Shown here: piece by piece, positions 1-7,924 of the stretch
Layout: every line of letters starts with the position of its first letter
Position numbering within the stretch: position 1 is the stretch's first letter
Origin: Planctomycetota bacterium
GTDB lineage: Bacteria > Planctomycetota > JAJSAM01 > JAJVHW01
DNA length: 39,673 bases
Direction of reading: 5' to 3'
NCBI GenBank assembly: GCA_024280885.1
Contig: JAJRPF010000055.1
Coordinates: 1-39,673, forward strand
The notes under the pieces: generated by a model
Told to the model about the DNA's origin: nothing
What the model saw: only the letters and a program-made list of their open reading frames with translations
The model's database searches: none
Program-made: the position numbers and the translations under genes

Positions 1-132
1 CACGAAACCAAGCGTGCTCGGCGCGTGCTCCGCCGCGAGGCGGTGCTTGCGTCGCTGGAAGAACTGGAACTGATCGAAAGGACACGAGGCGGCTTGCCTC
101 TGCGCGCTGTCAAAGAGGACACAGTTTCGTGA
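1..132 (+). CDS. C-terminal end of an unknown gene (partial, cut by window start)
   Basis: Frame 1 is open from the first base to a TGA at 130-132, giving about 43 residues rich in Arg, Leu and Glu (ending AVKEDTVS). The pattern of a basic helix followed by LASLEELELIER and a short turn resembles the end of a winged helix, but that is only an impression. Its stop overlaps a GTG at 129-131 that begins the next frame (a GTGA overlap), the same coupling used repeatedly in this window, so the two were probably one operon. Function unknown. Confidence 0.5.
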   Translation, partial: HETKRARRVLRREAVLASLEELELIERTRGGLPLRAVKEDTVS

Positions 133-585
133 TCACCACAGGATCATCCGCCCAAGGGGAGGACGAAGCTCAAGCCGACGAGCCCCGGCGAACGCGCGGG
201 AACAACAGGTGGGCCCGTCGATGCCGCGCACAATCGCATCCAGAACAGGCTCTTCACTCTGCTTCAGGCCAAGTACGGTAAGCGCGCGGCGGAGATGGAG
301 GCGGGCAACGTGGACATCCGCGTTCGTCACAAGCGCCTCGACGCCCTGATCGAAGTGAAGTCGAACGCCGATCCAATTCGCGCGATCCGAGAGGCGATCG
401 GACAGTTGCTCGAGTATGGGTTGCATCGACCCGGAGACGCCGGCCCCGCGACCGTTCTCGTGATCGCCGCGCCGGGCGCGCCGACCGCGGAGTCGGCCGC
501 ATACATGGACAAGCTGCAGAGCGTGATCGCGAGTCCGATCCGCTACGTCCACGCCACGGACGATGCGCACGATACTCCGCTGTAG
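129..585 (+). pseudogene. PD-(D/E)xK-type nuclease gene with an apparent frameshift
   Basis: From GTG 129, overlapping the preceding stop, frame 3 reads a plausible hydrophilic N-terminus (starting VITTGSSAQGEDEAQ) up to about position 207. The homologous-looking continuation GPVDAAHNRIQNRL then lies in frame 1 and runs to the stop at 583-585. The length from 129 to 585 is one base over a multiple of three, as a single inserted base near 200-212 would give. The frame-1 part carries a nuclease-like core: AAEMEAGNVDIRV, then a LIEVKSN segment (an acid, then E-x-K), and an AIGQLLEY helix, common in restriction-endonuclease-fold proteins. The first ATG in frame 1 is at 295, too late to include the core. 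It may be a decayed gene or a sequencing error. Confidence 0.6.
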
Positions 586-822
586 CGTTCGGTCCCGGCA
601 GCGGCGCACGCCGACAGCCAGACTAGTTGGGGCGGGGCCGCGGAGCGGTGCAGAACGCCACGAACGGCGGGCCAGGAACTACCGTGCCCGCAGGGGCACC
701 TGCGGGACAGCATGCGGCGACGATTGCGCTGACTCACCGACAGGTCCCGCGAAGGTTGGTGCGAACCGATCGCTCGATGCATCGCTCTGCCCTCGCCTCC
801 GTGCCGTGCGAGTCGGTACGAT

Positions 823-838
823 CCCTTGCATGCAAGGG
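823..838. promoter_or_regulatory. 16-bp perfect palindrome upstream of hsdR
   Basis: CCCTTGCATGCAAGGG is its own reverse complement over all 16 bases. It ends 20 bases before the probable GTG start of hsdR (859), and its right half supplies an AAGGGG Shine-Dalgarno-like stretch. It could be an operator for a dimeric repressor of the restriction operon or a hairpin affecting initiation. No cognate regulator is identified in the adjacent sequence. The rest of 586-858 shows no gene I can support. Confidence 0.5.
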
Positions 839-841
839 GAC

Positions 842-862
842 ATGATGGATACCGCGCGGTGA
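842..862 (+). CDS. possible leader minicistron coupled to hsdR
   Basis: ATG 842 and ATG 845 open a six-codon frame (MMDTAR, then TGA at 860-862) placed just after the AAGGGG at 834-839. Its stop overlaps the GTG 859 start of hsdR in a GTGA junction. hsdR has no Shine-Dalgarno of its own at normal spacing, so re-initiation from this minicistron would explain its start. The sequence facts are clear; translation of the leader is inference. The alternative is that hsdR starts at TTG 826. Confidence 0.3.
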   Translation: MMDTAR

Positions 863-3708
863 CGACTCCTGAGGCGAGAGCCCGCATCGAGATCGACAAG
901 CAGTTGGAGGAGTCTGACTGGGTCGTTCAGGACCGCGCCGCCATGAACCTCTACGCAGGTCAGGGCGTGGCTGTTCGCTACTTCCAGATGGCGACGGGCC
1001 ACGGCGAAGCGGACTACTTGCTGTTCGTCGATCAGCAGCCCGTTGGCGCGCTCGAAGCCAAGCCGGTCGGGCACACGCTCTCGGGCGTCGAGATCCAGAC
1101 GAAGAAGTACTCGGAGGGTCTGCCGGAGCGTCTCGATGCTCCGGTCACGCCGCTGCCCTTCCTCTACGAGAGCACGGGAGCCGAGACGCAGTTCACGAAC
1201 CTCCTGGACCCGGTCCCGCGCAGCCGCCCCGTATTCGCGGTCCATCGACCCGAGACCATCGTCGAGTGGCTCTCCGAGAAGCCCCTGGCAACGTGGGCAT
1301 CGGGCTGGCAAGTCGGAGAGCCCAAGCCGTCCGGCTGGGGATCGGGACATCCGGCGACTGTCCGAGGGCGCATCCAGGCGCTCCCCGATCTCGACGAGAA
1401 GGGCCTCTGGCCGAACCAGAAGCGCGCCGTGCGCGGACTCGAAGCATCGCTTGCCGACAACCGGCCCCGCTCGCTGCTCCAGATGGCGACCGGCTCTGGC
1501 AAGACGTTCACCGCCGTCACCTCGGTCTACCGACTCATCAAGTACGGCGGAGCGCGGCGCGTGCTCTTCCTTGTGGACCGCTCGAACCTCGCCGAGCAGG
1601 CCGAGAAGGAGTTCGCGAACTACCGGACGCCCGACGACGGTCGGAAGTTCACGGAGTTGTACAACGTCCAGCGCCTGACCGGCTCCACGGTGGGCTCCTC
1701 GTCGAAGGTCGTCATCTGCACGATCCAGCGCCTCTACTCGATCCTCAAAGGCGAGGAGGAACTCCCCGAGGACGCCGAAGAGGGCTCCCAGTTCGACCTG
1801 GCGGGGACCGAGATCAAAGAGCCCGCTCCTGTCGTCTACAACGCCGCGATCCCACCCGAGTTCTTCGACGTGGTGTTCGTGGACGAGTGCCACCGCAGCA
1901 TCTACAGCCTTTGGCGTCAGGTGCTGGAGTACTTCGACTGCTTCCTGGTGGGATTGACCGCGACGCCCGCCGCGCACACGTTCGGGTTCTTCAAGCAGAA
2001 CCTCGTCATGGAGTACCGCCACGAGGAGGCCGTCGCCGACGGCGTGAACGTGGACTTCGAGGTCTACCGTATCCGCACGAAGATCACCGAGGAGGGGGGC
2101 GTCATCGCGTCCGAGCCGGGCATCGTCGTCCCGATCCGCGACCGCAAGACGCGCGAGAGGCGGTGGGAGACTCCGGACGAGGACATCGCGTACACCGCCA
2201 AGCAACTCGACAGCGACGTGGTGGCGATGGATCAGATCCGCACGGTCATCCGCACGTTCCGCGACCGCCTTTTCACCGAGATCTTCCCCGGCCGCAAGGA
2301 GGTCCCGAAGACGCTCGTCTTCGCCAAGGACGACAGCCATGCCGAGGACGTGGTGCGGATCTTTCGTGAGGAGTTCGCCAAGGGCAACGACTTCGCCCAG
2401 AAGATCACCTACAAGACGACGGGGGCCAAGCCCGCCGATCTGATTCAGGCGTTCCGCAACGACTACTTCCCGCGCATCGCCGTCACCGTGGACATGGTCG
2501 CCACGGGAACCGACATCAAGCCGGTCGAGATCGTGATGTTCTTGCGCTCGGTGAAGAGCCGGACGTTTTTCGAGCAGATGAAGGGGCGCGGCGTGCGCGT
2601 GATCGACGAGACGGCGCTCACCGCCGTCACACCCGACGCCCGCAAGAAGACCCACTTTGTGATCGTGGACTGCGTCGGCGTTTGCGAGCGCGAGATGGCT
2701 GACACGCATCCTTTGGAGCGCAAGAAGAGCGTCACATTCCGCGCGCTGCTCCAGCACGTTGCTCAGGGCGGCACGGACGCGGACTACCTCTCGTCACTCG
2801 CCAGCCGCATCTCGCGTCTGCACCAGCAATGCACGGGTGCCGACGAGACGCGCATCCGCGATGTCGGCGACTGCGCGCTGACCGAGGTCTCCCACGCCAT
2901 CCTCCAAGCCCTCGATCCCGACCGGCAGGAGAGCGAGGCGCGCACGCGCTGCGGCGTCCCCGCCGACGAGAAGCCGACGCCCGAGCAGATCGCGCAGGCC
3001 GCCAAGGCTCTGGCGAAGGAGGCGACGAAACCGCTTGCCGCGAACCCGGCTCTTCGCACGCTGCTCGAAGACCTCAAGAAGGCATACGACCAGTACATCG
3101 ACGAAACCAGCCAGGACGAGTTGATCGAAGCCGGTGCCTCTCCCCAGGCCAGGGAGAAAGCAAAGGCGCTGGTGCAGGACTTCGAGACGTTCCTGCGGGA
3201 GAACAAGGACGAGGTCGCGGCGCTGGAGTTCTTCTACGCGCAGCCGCACAGCAAGCGGCTTCGCTACAAGGACGTGAAGGCGCTGGCGGCGGCGATCGAG
3301 AAGCCGCCGCGATCGTGGGCGACTGAACGAATCTGGAATGCGTACGCGACGCTCGACGCATCGCATGTGCGCGGCGGATCGATGAAGCGCGTGCTGACGG
3401 ACATCGTCTCGCTCGTGCGCTTCGCGCTGCATCAGCAGGACGAACTGGCTCCGTTCCCCGAGCAGGTGCGGGAGAGGTTCGACCACTGGGTGGCCCAGCA
3501 GGGGCAGGCGGGGCGTGAGTTCACGGAGGAGCAGCGCCGCTGGCTGGAGATGATGCGCGACCACGTCGAAGCGAACGTCGAGATCGGTCGAGGCGACTTC
3601 CAGTACACGCCGTTCGCGGAGCAGGGCGGACTCGCGGCGGTGACGCGAGTGTTCGGGACGGATCTCTCTGGCGTACTGAGTGAGTTGAACGAGGTACTGG
3701 CAGCGTGA
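859..3708 (+). CDS. hsdR: type I restriction enzyme R subunit (HsdR)
   Basis: This is the motor and nuclease subunit of a type I restriction-modification complex: it translocates unmodified DNA using ATP and cuts at a distance. From GTG 859 it is 949 residues, close to the usual HsdR length. The N-terminal nuclease domain (about residues 10-130) shows GEADYLLFVD followed by ALEAKPVG, the PD-(D/E)xK core. The SF2 helicase part has Walker A MATGSGKT (about 209-216), a DECH box in VFVDECHRS (about 341-347) and LTATPA shortly after. The second RecA-like lobe includes DMVATGTDIKP and QMKGRGVR. The C-terminal part is helical and probably contacts HsdM/HsdS. The start is uncertain: TTG 826 is in frame but would add residues unlike the family. 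The stop overlaps hsdS by four bases. The long minus-strand frame opposite it is a shadow. Confidence 0.95.
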   Translation: MTTPEARARIEIDKQLEESDWVVQDRAAMNLYAGQGVAVRYFQMATGHGEADYLLFVDQQPVGALEAKPVGHTLSGVEIQTKKYSEGLPERLDAPVTPLPFLYESTGAETQFTNLLDPVPRSRPVFAVHRPETIVEWLSEKPLATWASGWQVGEPKPSGWGSGHPATVRGRIQALPDLDEKGLWPNQKRAVRGLEASLADNRPRSLLQMATGSGKTFTAVTSVYRLIKYGGARRVLFLVDRSNLAEQAEKEFANYRTPDDGRKFTELYNVQRLTGSTVGSSSKVVICTIQRLYSILKGEEELPEDAEEGSQFDLAGTEIKEPAPVVYNAAIPPEFFDVVFVDECHRSIYSLWRQVLEYFDCFLVGLTATPAAHTFGFFKQNLVMEYRHEEAVADGVNVDFEVYRIRTKITEEGGVIASEPGIVVPIRDRKTRERRWETPDEDIAYTAKQLDSDVVAMDQIRTVIRTFRDRLFTEIFPGRKEVPKTLVFAKDDSHAEDVVRIFREEFAKGNDFAQKITYKTTGAKPADLIQAFRNDYFPRIAVTVDMVATGTDIKPVEIVMFLRSVKSRTFFEQMKGRGVRVIDETALTAVTPDARKKTHFVIVDCVGVCEREMADTHPLERKKSVTFRALLQHVAQGGTDADYLSSLASRISRLHQQCTGADETRIRDVGDCALTEVSHAILQALDPDRQESEARTRCGVPADEKPTPEQIAQAAKALAKEATKPLAANPALRTLLEDLKKAYDQYIDETSQDELIEAGASPQAREKAKALVQDFETFLRENKDEVAALEFFYAQPHSKRLRYKDVKALAAAIEKPPRSWATERIWNAYATLDASHVRGGSMKRVLTDIVSLVRFALHQQDELAPFPEQVRERFDHWVAQQGQAGREFTEEQRRWLEMMRDHVEANVEIGRGDFQYTPFAEQGGLAAVTRVFGTDLSGVLSELNEVLAA

Positions 3709-5306
3709 GCGGCAGGGCGGCTACGACCGATCGCCGACCCGGCCGGTACGCATTGTCCGTCGGGCGCACTGACATGCTCAGCCCGCCGGGATGGCAGTGG
3801 GTGGAACTCCGCCAGATCGCGCGACTGGAGAGCGGGCATACGCCGAGCCGCAGGCACCCCACCTACTGGAACGGCGGCATCCCCTGGATCGGGATCAAGG
3901 ACGCGCGCAAGCACCACGGAAAACAGATCCAGACGACGTTCCAGACGGTGTCCAGCGAGGGCCTGGACAACTCGGCTGCACGGCTTCTTCCGCCACGGAC
4001 CGTCTGCCTATCTCGCACCGCATCGGTCGGCTACTCCCTCGTGATGGGGAAGTCGATGGCCACGAGCCAGGACTTTGTGAACTGGGTGTGCTCCGACGCG
4101 ATCGAGCCAGAGTTCCTGATGCAGTTGTTCATCGCCGAGGGCGAGAGTCTGCGTCGATTTGGCTCTGGCACGACGCACACCACCATCTACTACCCAGAGG
4201 TGAAGGCGTTCCATGTCTGCCTTCCGCCGCTGCCGGAGCAGAGGCGCGTCGTCGAGTCCCTCGACACCCACTTCTCCCGCCTTGACGCCGCCGTCGCCTC
4301 CCTCAAACGCGCCCAGGCGAACCTGAAGCGATACCGCGCGTCAGTGCTGCAGGCGGCCGTCGAGGGACGCCTCGTTCCCACCGAGGCAGAAATCGCCCGC
4401 CGCGAGAACCGCGACTACGAGCCCGCCTCGGTCCTGCTGGAGCGCATCCTCTGCGAGCGCCGCCGCCGCTGGGAGGAGGCCGAACTCGCGCGCCTCCGCG
4501 CGAAGGGCAAGGAGCCGAAGAACGACCGCTGGAAGGCGAAGTACAAGGAGCCCGTCGCGCCGGACACCGAGGGGCTGACGGAGTTGCCGGAGGGGTGGTG
4601 TTGGGGGACGGCGGAGCAACTGACCGACCCTGACAAGTCGATCACGTACGGCGTCGTCAAGTTGGGGAGCGAGACGGATGGAGGGGTTCCCACGCTCCGC
4701 ACCAGCAACGTACGGCACGTGCGGCTCGATCTAGCTGTTGTAAAGCGAATCTCGCCGACCATCTCCGCGCAGTACCGACGGACGGTTCTTCGCGGTGGTG
4801 AGGTGCTCGTTGCTGTTCGCGGAACCCTCGGAGGCGTCGTGGAGACCTCCGCGTCCTGCGCGGGTTTCAACGTCTCACGCGAGGTCGCAGTTCTTGTCTT
4901 GCTCATGCCTGCGATGGCTCCGCTGATCGCCAGGTTCATCGCTTCGCCCAGATTGCAGGCGTGGCTCACTCGGCGAACGCGGGGGATCGCGTACACCGGC
5001 ATCAACATCGCGACCCTGAAGACGCTCCCGATCCCGCTGCCCCCGGAGTCGGAACATCCCACGATCGTCGCCGTCGCGGATCGGCACCTCTCACTGGAGA
5101 CGCATCTTCTCGACGAGATTGGTGCAGCGTCTCGGCATGTTGCACGACTTCGCCGATCCATCCTCGCCTGGGCGTTCCAGGGCCGCCTCGTCGATCAGGA
5201 CCAGTCCGACGAACCCGCCTCGGTCCTCCTGGAACGCATCCGCAAGCAGCGCGAGTCCGAAGCCACGAAAAAGCCACGTCGAGGCCGAAAGAGGAAGACC
5301 TCATGA
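3705..5306 (+). CDS. hsdS: type I restriction-modification specificity subunit (HsdS)
   Basis: HsdS chooses the bipartite DNA target for both modification and restriction. The 533-residue product has two target-recognition domains. The first begins at GWQWVELRQIARLESGHTP (about residue 28) and ends before a helical spacer with LPPLPEQRRVVESLDTHF. The second begins near LPEGWCWGTAEQL (about residue 292) and ends with a second spacer helix. The conserved ASVLLERI helix occurs twice (about 240 and 505), reflecting internal duplication. GTG 3705 overlaps the hsdR stop (GTGA). ATG 3774 is an alternative start that begins two residues before the domain. The C-terminal tail is very basic (RGRKRKTS). 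The ATGA overlap with hsdM and the order R-S-M indicate one transcript. Sequence specificity cannot be deduced. Confidence 0.95.
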   Translation: MSGRAATTDRRPGRYALSVGRTDMLSPPGWQWVELRQIARLESGHTPSRRHPTYWNGGIPWIGIKDARKHHGKQIQTTFQTVSSEGLDNSAARLLPPRTVCLSRTASVGYSLVMGKSMATSQDFVNWVCSDAIEPEFLMQLFIAEGESLRRFGSGTTHTTIYYPEVKAFHVCLPPLPEQRRVVESLDTHFSRLDAAVASLKRAQANLKRYRASVLQAAVEGRLVPTEAEIARRENRDYEPASVLLERILCERRRRWEEAELARLRAKGKEPKNDRWKAKYKEPVAPDTEGLTELPEGWCWGTAEQLTDPDKSITYGVVKLGSETDGGVPTLRTSNVRHVRLDLAVVKRISPTISAQYRRTVLRGGEVLVAVRGTLGGVVETSASCAGFNVSREVAVLVLLMPAMAPLIARFIASPRLQAWLTRRTRGIAYTGINIATLKTLPIPLPPESEHPTIVAVADRHLSLETHLLDEIGAASRHVARLRRSILAWAFQGRLVDQDQSDEPASVLLERIRKQRESEATKKPRRGRKRKTS

Positions 5307-6829
5307 GCGACGCATCTCGTCTCGTGAACAAGTTGTGGTCGTACTGCCACGTCCTGCGGGACGACGGGCTCTCGTACCTCGACTACCTGGAGCAACTGAC
5401 CTACCTGCTCTTCCTCAAGATGTCCGAGGAGCGTTCGGCGCTCTACGACGAAGAGCAGTTGATCCCGGCAGGCTACCGCTGGTCCGATCTCGCCCATCCG
5501 CAGATGGTGGGCGACAAGTTGGAGATCCAGTACCGCCACACGCTGGAGACGCTCGGCAAGCAGCAGGGCATGCTCGGGATCATCTTCCGCAAGTCCCAGA
5601 ACCGCATCCAGGACCCCGCCAAGCTGCGCCAGTTGATCGTGGAACTGATCGGCAAGGAACAGTGGATGCAGATGTCGTCCGACGTGAAGGGCGACGCCTA
5701 CGAGGGGCTCCTGGAGAAAAACGCGCAGGACACCAAGAGCGGCGCGGGACAGTACTTCACGCCGCGTCCGGTGATCGACGCGATGGTCGCGTGTGTCCGG
5801 CCCCGGCCGGGCGAGATCGTGATGGACCCCGCATGCGGCACGGGAGGGTTCCTGCTCTCGGCGTATCAACACATCGCGCGTAAGCACGGCAAGTCCCTCG
5901 ACCGCGACGCGAAGGAGCATCTGAAGTTCCACGCGCTGCGCGGCGTCGAACTCGTGGACAGCGTCTCGCGCCTCTGCGCCATGAACCTGCTCCTGCACGG
6001 CATCGGCCCGAACGACAACAAGACGGACCCGCCAATCAAGACCGACGACGCGCTGCGGAACGAGCCGACCGACCATGTGGACGTGGTGCTGACCAACCCG
6101 CCGTTCGGGAAGAAGTCGTCCATCACCGTCGTGAACGCGGCAGGGGACGAGGACCGCGAGTCGCTCACCTACAACCGCGCCGACTTCTGGACGACGACCT
6201 CCAACAAACAACTCAACTTCGTGCAGCACGTTCGCTCGCTACTGAAGATCCCGGGCCGCGCCGCGATGGTCGTCCCCGACAACGTCCTCTTCGAGGGCGG
6301 CGCGGGCGAGAAGGTGCGCCGCAAACTCATGACGCAGTGCGACGTGCACACGCTGCTGCGTCTGCCGACCGGCATCTTCTACGCGCAGGGCGTGAAGGCG
6401 AACGTGCTCTTCTTCGACCGCAAGCCCGCATCGGAGAAGCCGTGGACGAAGACCCTCTGGGTCTACGACCACCGCACCAACGTGCACTGCACGCTGAAGC
6501 AGAACCCGCTCCGCCGCAGCGACCTCGACGAGTTCGTCGCGTGCTACAGGCCCGACGCCCGTCACGACCGCGAGCCGACGTGGTCAGCCGAGCCGGACGA
6601 CACGGCCGGCACGGGCCCCACTGGCCGTTGGCGCTCGTACACGTACGAAGAGATCGTCGCGCGCGACAAGGCCAGCCTGGACCTCTTCTGGCTCCGCGAC
6701 GAGAGCCTCGAAGACACCGCCAACCTCCCCGATCCGGACGTTCTCGCCGAGGAGATCGCCGAGGACCTGCGGTCGGCGTTGGAGCAGATCGAGGAAGTGC
6801 TGGCGGATCTGAGAGACCGGCCGGCGTGA
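5303..6829 (+). CDS. hsdM: type I restriction-modification DNA methyltransferase (HsdM)
   Basis: HsdM methylates adenine N6 at the HsdS-defined target, using S-adenosylmethionine. The 508-residue protein starts MSDASRLVNKLWSYCHVL with an N-terminal helical HsdM_N domain. The catalytic domain follows: SAGQYFTPRPV-type lead-in (GAGQYFTPRPVIDAM), SAM-binding motif I MDPACGTGGFLL, and catalytic motif IV LTNPPFGKKS. ATG 5303 overlaps the hsdS stop in ATGA. A much longer upstream extension in this frame runs inside hsdS and is not real. Its stop overlaps the next gene's GTG (GTGA), so a fourth product is coupled to the modification subunit. Confidence 0.96.
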   Translation: MSDASRLVNKLWSYCHVLRDDGLSYLDYLEQLTYLLFLKMSEERSALYDEEQLIPAGYRWSDLAHPQMVGDKLEIQYRHTLETLGKQQGMLGIIFRKSQNRIQDPAKLRQLIVELIGKEQWMQMSSDVKGDAYEGLLEKNAQDTKSGAGQYFTPRPVIDAMVACVRPRPGEIVMDPACGTGGFLLSAYQHIARKHGKSLDRDAKEHLKFHALRGVELVDSVSRLCAMNLLLHGIGPNDNKTDPPIKTDDALRNEPTDHVDVVLTNPPFGKKSSITVVNAAGDEDRESLTYNRADFWTTTSNKQLNFVQHVRSLLKIPGRAAMVVPDNVLFEGGAGEKVRRKLMTQCDVHTLLRLPTGIFYAQGVKANVLFFDRKPASEKPWTKTLWVYDHRTNVHCTLKQNPLRRSDLDEFVACYRPDARHDREPTWSAEPDDTAGTGPTGRWRSYTYEEIVARDKASLDLFWLRDESLEDTANLPDPDVLAEEIAEDLRSALEQIEEVLADLRDRPA

Positions 6830-7791
6830 GTCGTTCGCCGCGACTCCTGACCCACTTGGCGTTGGAGGTCTTTCACCGGCCGGAGGCGACGCTGGTTCAG
6901 GGGCTCGTCTATCTCCTGCAGACACACCCGGCGCTGATCAGGCCATTCTCCCTCTGTGCGTTCCACGAGATGTCCGAGCGAGTCGCCTGCGTTCAGGCTG
7001 AGAAGGCCGCGGAGATCGGGCGGCCGGACATGACGGCAACGGACAAGGACGGGGAACGAGTGTTCTACGTCGAGGCGAAACTCGGCGCTACCCCAACGGC
7101 ACATCAAGAAGATGGGTATCCCGGTCCGGTCTTCTGGATCGTACCTGCGCGGCGAGTGCGAGAGTTCGAGTCGCTCGTCACGCGCCAGCGACGCGGGGAA
7201 CCGGCATCCAACGTTTCGTCCTGGAGTGACGTCTTCTCCGCCCTCGAACGCGCGGCTGCGAGTTTCGCGGACTCCGGAGCGTTGGAGGACCTGGCGCAGC
7301 TTCGCGCACTCGCACAGGAGGTTGATCGCGTGGGCTTCTCTCCTTTCACCGCCGCAGAACTCGACCCGCGTTCCGGCAACGTCATCGAGAGCCTGCTGGG
7401 TATCGTGGATGACGTTGTTCGCGGCGTCGTCGATGACGACGACGGACTGCAACTCGGGACGAGAATCTCCGCGCAGACGCATGCGGGGTGTCGAGCTACG
7501 CGCGGCGACGCTGTGTTCGACGTGACCGTCTGCTGGTGGCGCTGGGCTCGCGACGGTGACTCGCCACTCTGGGTCTATCCGTATCGATCCGATCACTCTG
7601 CGAGCGATGCGTGGCTCTGGTCAGATCGATGGCCTCGAAGTGTGCGGGAGCGCATCCCGCCGCGGCGCGGCGCAAGCGTGTGGCCAGCGGTCCCTCTGAT
7701 CGTTCGGCCCGACGCAGCACGCGAGGCGTTGGTGACGAGCCTGCAATGTGAACTCGCAGCGCTCATTCGCGCGATCGGATCCGCAGCGTAG
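6826..7791 (+). CDS. PD-(D/E)xK-like protein, fourth gene of the hsd operon
   Basis: This is a 321-residue protein of unrecognised family. It begins MSRSPRLLTHLALEVF at GTG 6826, inside the hsdM stop (GTGA), so it is very likely co-translated with hsdM. Near residues 60-87 is a restriction-fold signature: a Glu in KAAEIGRPDM, Asp68, a beta-turn rich in charged residues, and the E-A-K triad at 83-85 in FYVEAKLG. Next comes GPVFWIVPARRVREFE, like the strand and helix after the lysine in Holliday-resolvase/restriction-fold nucleases. The C-terminal half contains Trp-rich strands (VCWWRWA, DAWLWSDRW) and no motif I know. It could be an accessory nuclease, a control element or a phage-counter-defence sensor. 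The membership in the operon is seen; the role is inferred. Confidence 0.75.
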   Translation: MSRSPRLLTHLALEVFHRPEATLVQGLVYLLQTHPALIRPFSLCAFHEMSERVACVQAEKAAEIGRPDMTATDKDGERVFYVEAKLGATPTAHQEDGYPGPVFWIVPARRVREFESLVTRQRRGEPASNVSSWSDVFSALERAAASFADSGALEDLAQLRALAQEVDRVGFSPFTAAELDPRSGNVIESLLGIVDDVVRGVVDDDDGLQLGTRISAQTHAGCRATRGDAVFDVTVCWWRWARDGDSPLWVYPYRSDHSASDAWLWSDRWPRSVRERIPPRRGASVWPAVPLIVRPDAAREALVTSLQCELAALIRAIGSAA

Positions 7792-7924
7792 ATGGGCCAA
7801 CTGCGACGCGGGGACACGGAGCATCGCGAACACCCCGCGCTCATGAGTGCCCGCCGGGGCAACATGGCGACCGAGCTCGCGGCTCACGTCGCGGCGACGT
7901 CGTCGGCGGGACGCTCCCAGACCA

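Noticed and set aside
679..2757. Very long minus-strand open frame (692 codons) opposite hsdR
   Set aside because: Its product is Arg/His/Leu-rich low-information sequence, and the plus strand has all HsdR motifs; it results from codon bias in high-G+C DNA.
5195..6229. Minus-strand 344-codon frame opposite hsdM
   Set aside because: Shadow of hsdM, with no motif and no ribosome site.
6562..7596. Minus-strand frame opposite the fourth hsd gene
   Set aside because: The plus strand carries the coupled GTGA start and nuclease core; the minus product looks random.
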